Source of the DNA: Rhodalgimonas zhirmunskyi
GTDB taxonomy: Bacteria > Pseudomonadota > Alphaproteobacteria > Rhodobacterales > Rhodobacteraceae
DNA: 64,000 nt
Direction of reading: 5' to 3'
Assembly (NCBI GenBank): GCA_030848925.1
Contig: JANFFA010000003.1
Span: 434,001 to 498,000, forward strand
The notes beneath the pieces were generated by a model that saw nothing but the letters and a program-made list of their open reading frames with translations, did no database searches and was not told where the DNA came from. This document shows, in pieces, positions 8,385 to 15,205 of this stretch. Every line of letters begins with the position of its first letter. Position 1 is the stretch's first letter. The position numbers and the translations under genes were made by a program.

Positions 8385-9542
8385 ATGAGCGCCGGCAGCC
8401 GCGTCAACTATACCTCTCATCTGTTGGTCGGCGTCGCCGCGGCCGGTGTGATCCTCTACTTCGCCGAAGCATTTCTCGCGCCCGTCCTCCTGGCCATGGT
8501 GGCGGGCGTGATCGTAACTCCGCTCAATGACCTGTGGGAAAAGCTTGGCCTGCCGCGCGTCCTTTCAGCATTGGTCAGCCTCTTCATGGCGCTGGCCGTG
8601 ATCGGCGTGCTGGTGCTCTCTTTGCAACCTGTCGTTATCCGGCTGATCGACGAGGCCCCCAAGATCGCCCGCGACATCGACAGTTCCCTGCGCACCATGC
8701 GCACGGCCATGAAGGACTTCGATGACATCAAGAATGATGTTGCCAAGGCCGTAAAAGGCGAAGAGCAACCCGCTCAGGAAAGCACGTCCCCATCGTCAAA
8801 CCCGACCGGTTCTCAAGACACCACATCGGAAGTCGTCGAAACCGCGGCACAGGCGGCCGCACGCGCCGCCGCAAAAGCACAGGCCGAAGAAAGCAACCCC
8901 GTCGACGACGCGGCCAAAGAAATGCCCACGATGACCGATGCCCTCCTGCTCGCTCCCGCAATAGTGGGTCAGGTCATTATCTTTGCGGGCACCCTCTTTT
9001 TCTTCATTTCCAGCCGCGATGAGATCTACGGTTGGCTTCTGCGCGTCATGCCCAAACGGCGCGGCGGCACCCCTATGGACGAAGTCCATCTCAAGCGCGC
9101 CGAGAAAAAAGTCTCGCGCTATTTCCTTACCATAACCATGATCAACGCCGGCCTTGCCGTGGCCACCGGCGCAATGCTCAGCGCCTTTGGCCTACCCGGG
9201 GCGCTGGAATGGGCGGTGGTCATCTTCTTCGCCAACTTCATCGTCTATCTTGGTCCCGCGATTTTTGGCATTTCGCTGATTTTCGCCGGCATTGCCGCGT
9301 TCGACGGGATCTACGCCATCCTACCCGCACTCTGCTTTTTCGGCTTCAACCTGATCGAAGGGCAGTTCATCACCCCCATGCTCGTAGGGCGCGAAATGCG
9401 CATCAACCCCCTGATCGTGTTCCTTTCGGTCACTTTCGGTCTGTGGTTCTGGGGCGCGATCGGCGGTATCGTAATGATCCCGATCCTTGTCTGGGGCCTC
9501 GTCCTGTTCGACGCCCAAGCCGAACCAAACCCAGCTCCCTGA
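8385..9542 (+). CDS. AI-2E family transporter (PerM/UPF0118)
   Basis: 385 residues with the multi-helix layout of the AI-2E/PerM permease family: N-terminal helices (LLVGVAAAGVILYFAEAFL), a soluble middle part, and C-terminal helices ending in the conserved EGQFITPMLVGREMRINPLIVFLS. Between residues about 115 and 185 there is an acidic, alanine-rich insert with many AAA/EE runs, longer than I expect and possibly a coiled coil. Family members act as inner-membrane exporters or ion exchangers, and substrates vary. Only 14 bases separate it from the PLDc_N gene, so it probably shares the EcfG promoter. No strong ribosome site precedes the ATG. Confidence 0.85.
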   Translation: MSAGSRVNYTSHLLVGVAAAGVILYFAEAFLAPVLLAMVAGVIVTPLNDLWEKLGLPRVLSALVSLFMALAVIGVLVLSLQPVVIRLIDEAPKIARDIDSSLRTMRTAMKDFDDIKNDVAKAVKGEEQPAQESTSPSSNPTGSQDTTSEVVETAAQAAARAAAKAQAEESNPVDDAAKEMPTMTDALLLAPAIVGQVIIFAGTLFFFISSRDEIYGWLLRVMPKRRGGTPMDEVHLKRAEKKVSRYFLTITMINAGLAVATGAMLSAFGLPGALEWAVVIFFANFIVYLGPAIFGISLIFAGIAAFDGIYAILPALCFFGFNLIEGQFITPMLVGREMRINPLIVFLSVTFGLWFWGAIGGIVMIPILVWGLVLFDAQAEPNPAP

Positions 9543-9612
9543 GACCCAGCGCTAGCCTATACGCCCAATCCGCACCTGGCGTCAGGGCTCACGTCATCAC
9601 ATGCCCACACGC

Positions 9613-9644
9613 AAAAAAATCGCCCCGCGTCTCTGGCGCGGGGC
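9613..9644 (-). terminator. Bidirectional terminator between AI-2E and PRC-barrel genes
   Basis: An 8-bp GC stem (9622-9629 with 9637-9644) is followed on the minus strand by ATTTTTTTGC, an excellent U-tract for the PRC-barrel gene. On the plus strand it is followed by GGCTTTCTC, a weaker stop for the AI-2E gene. Confidence 0.8.
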
Positions 9645-9674
9645 GGCTTTCTCATCGAACTGGCGACAGGCTGA

Positions 9675-10145
9675 TCAACTGCCGCTGGCGCTCGCACTTT
9701 CATATTCCGGCACGAATTCCGGCGCATTGTTCAGCGCAGCAAACCCATCGTCGGTTTTCACCAAGTAACCGCCCGCCATCGCGCGCAAAACGTCCACCTC
9801 TTCGCTTTCAATCGCGATTTCCTTGTAAGCGCTCGGCAAACCCCGTTCGAGGCCCAGCACAAGACCTTCGATCCGGCCATTTTCAGCAACCATCAGCTGC
9901 GCCACGTGGCCCACAAACCGCTCCTGTGTATCGACCACTGGCGCGCCCATCAGCGCATCCACATCAACCCGCTCAAACACCAAGGCGTGCGGCGGCACTT
10001 CGCGTCCAGCGTCAAGCGTCAGCGCGATCTTTTGTTGCAAATCCTCGTTCGGCGCATCCGGCGCCATAAGCGGCGCGGGGGCGGGAAGCGACGTATAGAC
10101 CAAACCGCTCAGGGCACTGGCCAAAGCTGTCATTTTGATAAGCAT
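9675..10145 (-). CDS. Exported PRC-barrel domain protein
   Basis: 156 residues from the ATG at 10145, which has AAGGAG 7 bases upstream; the in-frame upstream extension lies over the promoter and is rejected. An N-terminal hydrophobic segment (ALASALSGLVYTSLPAPAP) looks like a signal peptide. The body contains VDALMGAPVVDTQERFVGHVAQLMVAENG, typical of the PRC-barrel fold, a small beta barrel that binds partner proteins. The C-terminus is acidic and serine-rich. Alphaproteobacterial PRC-barrel proteins are often stress-induced, which matches the near-consensus EcfG promoter in front. The partner is unknown. Confidence 0.72.
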   Translation of the reverse strand: MLIKMTALASALSGLVYTSLPAPAPLMAPDAPNEDLQQKIALTLDAGREVPPHALVFERVDVDALMGAPVVDTQERFVGHVAQLMVAENGRIEGLVLGLERGLPSAYKEIAIESEEVDVLRAMAGGYLVKTDDGFAALNNAPEFVPEYESASASGS

Positions 10146-10187
10146 GCGATTTCTCCTTCCGGGGACGTCATATCGTGTTGGAGAGAC

Positions 10188-10212
10188 AACGCGCCGATTC
10201 GCGAAAGGTTCA
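10188..10212 (-). promoter_or_regulatory. Near-consensus EcfG promoter for the PRC-barrel gene
   Basis: On the minus strand TGAAC (10208-10212), 16 bp, then CGTT (10188-10191). The only departure from GGAAC-N16-CGTT is the first base of the -35. It lies 43 bases before the ATG at 10145. Confidence 0.6.
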
Positions 10213-10280
10213 TTTTCCTGCGAATTAAACCGTTGATAGTCAGCAAGTTGCAAAAATAGCCCGACGCAGGCCAAAGCAAG

Positions 10281-10319
10281 ACAAAGGCCGACGATGCGAT
10301 TGCACCACCGGCCTTTTGT
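10281..10319 (-). terminator. Probable terminator of the DUF883/holin-like unit
   Basis: Inverted repeat 10282-10290 with 10309-10318 (GGCCG/CGGCC core extended by A/T pairs, one mismatch), downstream of the minus-strand gene ending at 10363. The U-tract is short on both strands. Confidence 0.5.
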
Positions 10320-10362
10320 TCTCGTCCGTCTCAGTCTGCGCCCGTCGACAGGCCTCTCGGAA

Positions 10363-10752
10363 TCAGGGGCGGCGGCGCGTCGCCATGCCCGCTCCAAATC
10401 CCTCCATGAAAGCCGCGACAAGCATCGGCGCTACAGAACCGGAAGACGATGGATTGGCGCCCGCCTCTGATGCCTGGCCTGCGGCAGTATCAGCGGCCTG
10501 ATAGGCCGACTGCGTTGGCGCCACATAATGGCGCCGCTTCAACTTCGCCGCACCGATAAAGATCAGGCCGAGCCCAAAGTATGCCCCACCGATAATCAGC
10601 GACGCCATCAGCGGATCGGCGGCAAGGCTGATCGCCATCCACGCCGCCGCGGTCAGGAACCCCAGCCCGACAAGCATCAGCAGACCGCCAACAAGACCGA
10701 TCGCTGTGCGTTCGGCCTTGTCTTTGACGCGCATCTTTAGTGGTTCAAACAT
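10363..10752 (-). CDS. Phage holin superfamily-like (PF07332-type) membrane protein
   Basis: 129 residues from the ATG at 10752, chosen because GAGGG precedes it. A short basic N-terminus is followed by two hydrophobic segments (AIGLVGGLLMLVGLGFLTAAAW and PLMASLIIGGAYFGLGLIFIGAA), a basic LKRRH, and a flexible A/S/G-rich C-terminus ending in RRRP. This is the layout of the Actinobacterial-holin-X/phage holin family found in many non-phage stress loci, usually next to DUF883 genes as here. Nothing phage-like surrounds it. It starts 19 bases after the DUF883 stop and shares its EcfG promoter. Confidence 0.7.
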   Translation of the reverse strand: MFEPLKMRVKDKAERTAIGLVGGLLMLVGLGFLTAAAWMAISLAADPLMASLIIGGAYFGLGLIFIGAAKLKRRHYVAPTQSAYQAADTAAGQASEAGANPSSSGSVAPMLVAAFMEGFGAGMATRRRP

Positions 10753-10771
10753 TGTCCCTCTGTCCCCGCTC

Positions 10772-11110
10772 TCACTTACGCGCAAAGATCACGCCGAGTA
10801 GAAAGCCGATCCCGGTCGCGATACCAACGGCCGCTGCCGGGTTATCCTGAATTTTTTGGCTCGTCGCTTCGGCCGCATCACGCGCGCTCGATTGCGCATG
10901 ATCCATCGTTTCGCGGCCCTTCGCGCGCATCTTGGCTGCGCTCTCGGCCGCCGCGCCGGTCAACTCGTCTTTCTTGGCAAGGCCAATATCTGCAACCGTG
11001 CGGGTCAGCGCAGCGATATCGCCACGCAGCGTCTCAAGCTGTTCGGTGATGTCCTCATAGCTCGGCGCATTTGGCTTTTCAGCGTTTGCCTTGGTCGATG
11101 CATTTGCCAT
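10772..11110 (-). CDS. DUF883 (ElaB/YqjD family) membrane-anchored protein
   Basis: 112 residues: a charged helical N-terminal two thirds (ITEQLETLRGDIAALTRTV, likely coiled coil), then QDNPAAAVGIATGIGFLLGVIFARK, the C-terminal membrane anchor typical of ElaB/YqjD/YgaM proteins. In E. coli these tail-anchored proteins are made in stationary phase and bind ribosomes. GGAGG precedes the ATG at 11110. It is first in a two-gene unit with the holin-like gene, and an EcfG promoter lies 42 bases upstream. Confidence 0.8.
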   Translation of the reverse strand: MANASTKANAEKPNAPSYEDITEQLETLRGDIAALTRTVADIGLAKKDELTGAAAESAAKMRAKGRETMDHAQSSARDAAEATSQKIQDNPAAAVGIATGIGFLLGVIFARK

Positions 11111-11151
11111 GTCGTGGCCTCCAGTATGATTCCGTTCACTATTGAGACACT

Positions 11152-11177
11152 AACGCACGGATCGGGCCGCACGTTCC
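11152..11177 (-). promoter_or_regulatory. EcfG-type promoter for the DUF883/holin-like unit
   Basis: On the minus strand GGAAC (11173-11177), 17 bp, CGTT (11152-11155): full consensus with the longer accepted spacer, 42 bases before the DUF883 start. Confidence 0.75.
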
Positions 11178-11317
11178 ATGATTCACATCAGTATTCGTCA
11201 TCCCGTTCGGGATCAGGGCGATTATTTAGGCCGGGATCACATCCTCCCTGACCTCTCACCCCGCCCCTGACCTCACACGTTCGTGAACTCATGACGAAAG
11301 ACTCTTTCAACCTTTCT

Positions 11318-11343
11318 GGAACTCAACCCGCGCCCTGTGAGTT
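11318..11343 (+). promoter_or_regulatory. Possible EcfG promoter for the DUF1328 gene
   Basis: GGAAC (11318-11322), 17 bp, AGTT (11340-11343). The -35 is perfect and the -10 differs in its first base from CGTT. It lies 55 bases before the DUF1328 start. Confidence 0.45.
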
Positions 11344-11397
11344 TACCCAGCATGAACGCCACAAGGCGAAACGCAACCATCTTTAGGAGGTTATCCC

Positions 11398-11568
11398 ATG
11401 CTTGGCTGGGCAATCACATTCTTCGTCGTCGCAATCATCGCCGCTGTTTTCGGCTTCGGTGGCATCGCGTCGGCTTCCGCAGGTATCGCACAGATCCTGT
11501 TCTTCCTGTTCCTCGCGCTTTTCGTGATCGCACTGATCGCAAATGCCGTGCGTGGCCGCGGCGTATAA
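11398..11568 (+). CDS. DUF1328 (YtjA-type) small membrane protein
   Basis: 56 residues starting [22 protein letters not shown], then a second hydrophobic segment ([19 protein letters not shown]). This is the two-helix DUF1328/YtjA family. AGGAGG lies 8 bases before the ATG, and a strong terminator follows the stop by 27 bases, so it is monocistronic. Homologues are abundant small inner-membrane proteins of unknown function that often appear in stress regulons. Its position between stress genes and a possible EcfG promoter fit that. It is too short for the usual gene-finding cut-off. Confidence 0.88.
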   Translation: MLGWAITFFVVAIIAAVFGFGGIASASAGIAQILFFLFLALFVIALIANAVRGRGV

Positions 11569-11595
11569 CGCGACCCAAGGCTCAGAACCCTTTTG

Positions 11596-11628
11596 AAAGG
11601 AGCGGCCCAGCGCCGCTCCTTTTCTTTT
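11596..11628 (+). terminator. Intrinsic terminator after the DUF1328 gene
   Basis: Perfect 11-bp stem (11596-11606 with 11612-11622) closing a 5-nt loop, followed by CTTTT. Confidence 0.85.
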
Positions 11629-11730
11629 AGCTTCCCCAAAACGGCTCCCGCAAATATCGCCACTTACAAACCAAAGGCGCCACGTTTCTCAACGCGGCGC
11701 CTTCTACGATCGTATCCTGATCTTCGATGA

Positions 11731-12543
11731 TCAGGCGTGCAGCGTCTCGGTGCTAGCAAAGAACATCGCCTGACTCACAGCCGAGCGTACCTGATCTTCG
11801 TTGTAGGGCTTGGTGATCACGAACGCAGGCTCCGGCCGTTCTCCGGTCAACAGGCGCTCGGGGAAAGCGGTGATGAAAATCACCGGGATGTCGCCCGCGG
11901 CTTTCAGGATCTCGTTCACCGCATCAATCCCGGAGGACCCATCCGCCAGTTGAATATCCGAAAGAATAAGGTCAGGCCGCTCCTTGCTGAACAGCTCTAC
12001 CGCGGCACTGGCGGTGCGCGCCACGCCTGTAATCGCGTGGCCCATGTCGCCGATGATATCCTGAAGGTCCATGGCGATGATCGCCTCGTCCTCGATCACC
12101 ATGACACGTCCGGTCACGCTGTCTTCCATCTCGCGGCGCGCCGTATCGATCAACGCCTGTGCGTCTTCGGTCGTATCCCCCATGACCGCGCCAACTTCCT
12201 CGGCGCTGAACTCCTCGATGGTGTGCAAAAGAAGCGCCTCGCGGGTGTTCTTGGTCAAACGCGAAAGATGCGATTGCGCTTTCTTTGCAAGCCCATCCTC
12301 GCTGTCTTCCACCGGCGCGCCCGTGCTTTCCCAAATCATGTGAAATGCCTTGAACAGCGCCACCTTCTCATCAAGTGCCTGATCAAAGACCGAGCGGTCC
12401 GTCAAAAGCGCCTCAAGCGTGGCTGCCACATAGTTGTCCCCGGTCGACTGGGAGCCTGTCAGCGCACGCGCATAGCGGCGCAAAAACGGCAGCAACTCCG
12501 CCACACGGGCAGAGAGAAACGACCTGTCGGCATCATTGGGCAT
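11731..12543 (-). CDS. phyR: PhyR, anti-anti-sigma response regulator
   Basis: 270 residues. The N-terminal ~140 residues mimic an ECF sigma factor (sigma2-like and sigma4-like helices, e.g. SAEEVGAVMGDTTEDAQALIDTARREM). The C-terminal receiver domain has phospho-acceptor Asp196 (LILSDIQLADG), acidic pocket Glu151/Asp152, Thr224 and Lys245. When phosphorylated, PhyR binds NepR and releases the sigma factor EcfG, turning on the general stress response. It is divergent from nepR-ecfG, and its own promoter overlaps theirs. The ATG at 12543 has GGGA about 10 bases upstream. Confidence 0.96.
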   Translation of the reverse strand: MPNDADRSFLSARVAELLPFLRRYARALTGSQSTGDNYVAATLEALLTDRSVFDQALDEKVALFKAFHMIWESTGAPVEDSEDGLAKKAQSHLSRLTKNTREALLLHTIEEFSAEEVGAVMGDTTEDAQALIDTARREMEDSVTGRVMVIEDEAIIAMDLQDIIGDMGHAITGVARTASAAVELFSKERPDLILSDIQLADGSSGIDAVNEILKAAGDIPVIFITAFPERLLTGERPEPAFVITKPYNEDQVRSAVSQAMFFASTETLHA

Positions 12544-12572
12544 ATGTTTTTTCCCTTTTTTACGTTTTTCAT

Positions 12573-12597
12573 GGAACTAAACGCGGAATCCGGCGTT
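12573..12597 (+). promoter_or_regulatory. EcfG promoter of nepR-ecfG
   Basis: GGAAC (12573-12577), 16 bp, CGTT (12594-12597), a perfect consensus 52 bases before the nepR start, so the sigma factor probably activates its own operon. It overlaps the phyR promoter on the opposite strand. Confidence 0.85.
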
Positions 12598-12604
12598 TGG
12601 TTCC
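12580..12604 (-). promoter_or_regulatory. EcfG promoter of phyR, overlapping the nepR promoter
   Basis: On the minus strand GGAAC (12600-12604), 16 bp, CGTT (12580-12583), also a perfect consensus, 36 bases before the phyR start. Both promoters fit in 32 bp, each -10 lying inside the other's spacer. Confidence 0.82.
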
Positions 12605-12649
12605 CGGTCATGACGAAAAAAATCAACTCGCACGCAGTAAGGCACAAGT

Positions 12650-12802
12650 ATGGGAAGCAGCAAACCGAAATCACGGCTCGAGCAGCAGATCGATGAAAAC
12701 CTGCGCAAGGTCTATCAGCAGGATGCCGAACCGGAAATGCCGGATCGGTTCATGAAATTGCTTGAGCAACTCAAGGAACAGGACACCCCCGATGGTCGGT
12801 GA
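12650..12802 (+). CDS. nepR: NepR, anti-sigma factor of EcfG
   Basis: 50 residues with the NepR core: IDENLRKVYQ, then EMPDRFMKLLEQL, the two helices that clamp the sigma factor. NepR holds EcfG inactive until phospho-PhyR takes it away. The ATG at 12650 follows TAAGG by 7 bases. The gene overlaps the ecfG start (12792) by 11 bases, the usual nepR-ecfG coupling that keeps the two proteins balanced. It is too short for the usual gene-finding cut-off. Confidence 0.93.
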   Translation: MGSSKPKSRLEQQIDENLRKVYQQDAEPEMPDRFMKLLEQLKEQDTPDGR

Positions 12803-13388
12803 TCGCAATCCCAACGGTGAAAAACCGCCAGCCGATCCGCGCGACGAAATCGTCGAGCATCTCGGCTCGCTGCGCGCTTTCGCCGTCAGCCTTACCCGCA
12901 ATGGCTCCGCTGCCGACGATCTGGTGCAGGAAACCATCGTCAAGGCGTGGAAGAACTTTGATAAGTTCAAGGAAGGCACCAACCTGCGCGCATGGCTCTT
13001 CACAATCCAGCGCAACACCTTCTATTCCCAGCGCCGCAAGGCCAAGCGCGAGGTCGCCGATAGCGATGGCGAAATGGCAGCGCAGCTTTCGGTCAAACCG
13101 CATCACGATGGTCGCCTAGCGATGAACGATTTTCGCACTGCATTCGCCCAGCTTCCGGTTGAACAGCGCGAAGCACTGGTTCTCGTCGGTGCCGAGGGGA
13201 TGACCTACGAAGAAGCCGCCGAAACCTGCGAAGTCGCGGTCGGCACGATCAAGAGCCGCGTCAACCGGGGCCGCAAGCGACTGGCCGAATTGATGCAACT
13301 GCGTGATGACGAGAGTCTCGAATTGACGGATCAGGCGACCGTTGCGGTCGTCCAGATCGGGAACCAACCAAGGAAATTCGCGGTTTGA
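12792..13388 (+). CDS. ecfG: EcfG-type general stress sigma factor
   Basis: 198 residues from the ATG at 12792; a TTG at 12762 would start inside nepR and is rejected. Region sigma2 is visible (LRAFAVSLTRNGSAADDLVQETIVKAWKNF pattern, residues ~25-60), as is sigma4 (LPVEQREALVLVGAEGMTYEEAAE with the helix-turn-helix VAVGTIKSRVNRGRKRL). It has no extra C-terminal sensory domain, as expected for an ECF15/EcfG factor controlled by NepR. It should direct RNA polymerase to GGAAC-N16/17-CGTT promoters, several of which lie within 5 kb. Its stop overlaps the TTG start of the kinase gene. Confidence 0.95.
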   Translation: MVGDRNPNGEKPPADPRDEIVEHLGSLRAFAVSLTRNGSAADDLVQETIVKAWKNFDKFKEGTNLRAWLFTIQRNTFYSQRRKAKREVADSDGEMAAQLSVKPHHDGRLAMNDFRTAFAQLPVEQREALVLVGAEGMTYEEAAETCEVAVGTIKSRVNRGRKRLAELMQLRDDESLELTDQATVAVVQIGNQPRKFAV

Positions 13389-15145
13389 TTACAAGGCTCA
13401 AACTCAAGAGCCAATCCCTGACCTTCCGCATCGCGCTGCTTCTGGCCCTCGCGCTTTTGCCCATCGGCCTCATCTCCGTGAACCAGACCTACCTGCTTCT
13501 GGGAGAGACCGAGCGCCGCGAGCAGAACGCGCTGATGGCCATCGCGGCCGAAGCGGCAGTGGTCGAGGCGGGCTATATGCAAAAAGTGCTGGGCGTGGCT
13601 CAGGCGCTGGCCGTTGCCGCGCCCAAGCTGCGCCGCGAAGACCCCGCCTGCGACGCCCAGCTGCGCGAATTCATGAACGTCGCAGAGCCGCTTTCGCTGG
13701 TCGGCTACGTCTCGAAAGAGGGCAAGCTGATCTGCGCCTCCAAGGGGTCGGGCACGGATATTTCCGATAGCGTCACCTATGAAAACATGCTCGCCAACCC
13801 GACGCCGCAATTCGTTCCCGTGCGTGACGGGCGGGTGTCCGGCGCAACCGTCGTGGTGGTCACCGTCCCGATCTTCAACCAGGATGAATTCGACGGCTAC
13901 GTCGCCATGTCACTGCTTCACCGCGAACTCGTGACCGAGGCCCGCCCCGCCGACCTGCGCAATGACTGGCCAATCGAACTCATCACCTTCAACCGCGATG
14001 GCGACATCCTGACCTCGCACAGCCCAGCGGCCGAAACCGAGCAACAGCTGCCTTCGAACGCCGACCTGCGCCGCCTTGTACAAACCGGCAAGACCGTGTT
14101 TTCCGGCAAGACCGTCAGCGGAGAAGATCGCATCTTCGCCTCCGTCCCGCTGATCAAGGGACAGGTCTTCGCGCTGGCCAGCTGGCAGTTCCAGAAACAC
14201 TCGCTCCTGCGCGACGGCATCAATTTCACCAATTCGATGTTCTTCCCGCTGGCGATGTGGGCGGCAGGCCTCGGCGTGGCCTTCTTCGCCGTGCAGAACA
14301 TGGTGATCGCACCCACCCGGAACCTGCGCGCGCGGATGCTTATGTTCATGCGCAACCGCCAGATCATACCGCGCTCCGACAGCTACATGGTCCCGCTCGA
14401 ACTGGTCGAGATGGAGGAAACATGGGAACGCCTCGCCAAAAGCGTGCAACATGACGAGGCCGAGCTTCTCAACACCATCCACGACAAGACCGTGCTGGTC
14501 AAAGAGGTGCACCACCGGGTCAAGAACAACCTTCAACTCATCGCCTCGATCCTCAACATGAAGATCCGCAAGATGAAGACCGAGGATGAAAAGCGCGCCC
14601 TGATCGACATCCAGCAAAGAGTGATGAGCATTTCGCGCGTCCACCAGCGCCTCTATGACACCACCAATCCCGAACGCGTGAAGGCCCATGACCTGCTGCG
14701 TTCCATCATCGGTCAGATCGTCACCTCGATGACGGCTGACATGGGCGAGATGGGCCAACTCAAACTTACCCAGCGCTACGACGACGTGATCCTTTACCCG
14801 GATCAGGCCGTTCCGGTCTCGCTCGCGGCCTCGGAGTTGGTGATGAACGCCCTGAAATACGTCGGCCGCCCGCCCGACGGCGCGCCATGGCTCGATGTCT
14901 CGCTCGAACGCATCGACGAGGGCGAGGCCCTGCTGCGCATCGCCAACTCCGTCGACAGCACCGCCCGCGCCGCCGAAAGGCCCGCGAACGGCGGCGATGG
15001 CCTCGGCACCAAGCTCATCCGCGCCTTCGTGACCCAGATCGAAGGCACGTTCACCGAAACCACCGATGAAAGCAGCCACACCGTGGAAATCCGCTTTCCC
15101 ATCGCCGAGTTTACCGAAGAGTCCACGCCAGCCACCGACCTATAG
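13385..15145 (+). CDS. Membrane HisKA_2-type sensor histidine kinase, probable PhyR kinase
   Basis: 586 residues from a TTG that overlaps the ecfG stop (TTGA) with AAGGAAA about 10 bases upstream; the first in-frame ATG falls after the first membrane helix, so TTG is the sensible start. Layout: helix 1 (~13-33), a periplasmic sensor region (~35-280), helix 2 (~283-303), then a HisKA_2 domain with phospho-acceptor His377 in HHRVKNNLQ, and an ATPase domain with N box ELVMNALKY and G box GGDGLGTKL. HisKA_2/HWE kinases phosphorylate PhyR in other Alphaproteobacteria, so this is probably its activating kinase. The signal it senses is unknown. Confidence 0.88.
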   Translation: MITRLKLKSQSLTFRIALLLALALLPIGLISVNQTYLLLGETERREQNALMAIAAEAAVVEAGYMQKVLGVAQALAVAAPKLRREDPACDAQLREFMNVAEPLSLVGYVSKEGKLICASKGSGTDISDSVTYENMLANPTPQFVPVRDGRVSGATVVVVTVPIFNQDEFDGYVAMSLLHRELVTEARPADLRNDWPIELITFNRDGDILTSHSPAAETEQQLPSNADLRRLVQTGKTVFSGKTVSGEDRIFASVPLIKGQVFALASWQFQKHSLLRDGINFTNSMFFPLAMWAAGLGVAFFAVQNMVIAPTRNLRARMLMFMRNRQIIPRSDSYMVPLELVEMEETWERLAKSVQHDEAELLNTIHDKTVLVKEVHHRVKNNLQLIASILNMKIRKMKTEDEKRALIDIQQRVMSISRVHQRLYDTTNPERVKAHDLLRSIIGQIVTSMTADMGEMGQLKLTQRYDDVILYPDQAVPVSLAASELVMNALKYVGRPPDGAPWLDVSLERIDEGEALLRIANSVDSTARAAERPANGGDGLGTKLIRAFVTQIEGTFTETTDESSHTVEIRFPIAEFTEESTPATDL

Positions 15146-15205
15146 CGCATCCGCACGACGTCCGCACCTTGGGCAGCAACCGCAGTTCAAATCAGGGGGA
15201 AGGCC

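Noticed and set aside
10363-10752. Holin-like gene as evidence of a prophage
   Set aside because: No phage structural, integrase or lysis genes are nearby; the protein belongs to a chromosomal family usually paired with DUF883 and lies under an EcfG promoter.
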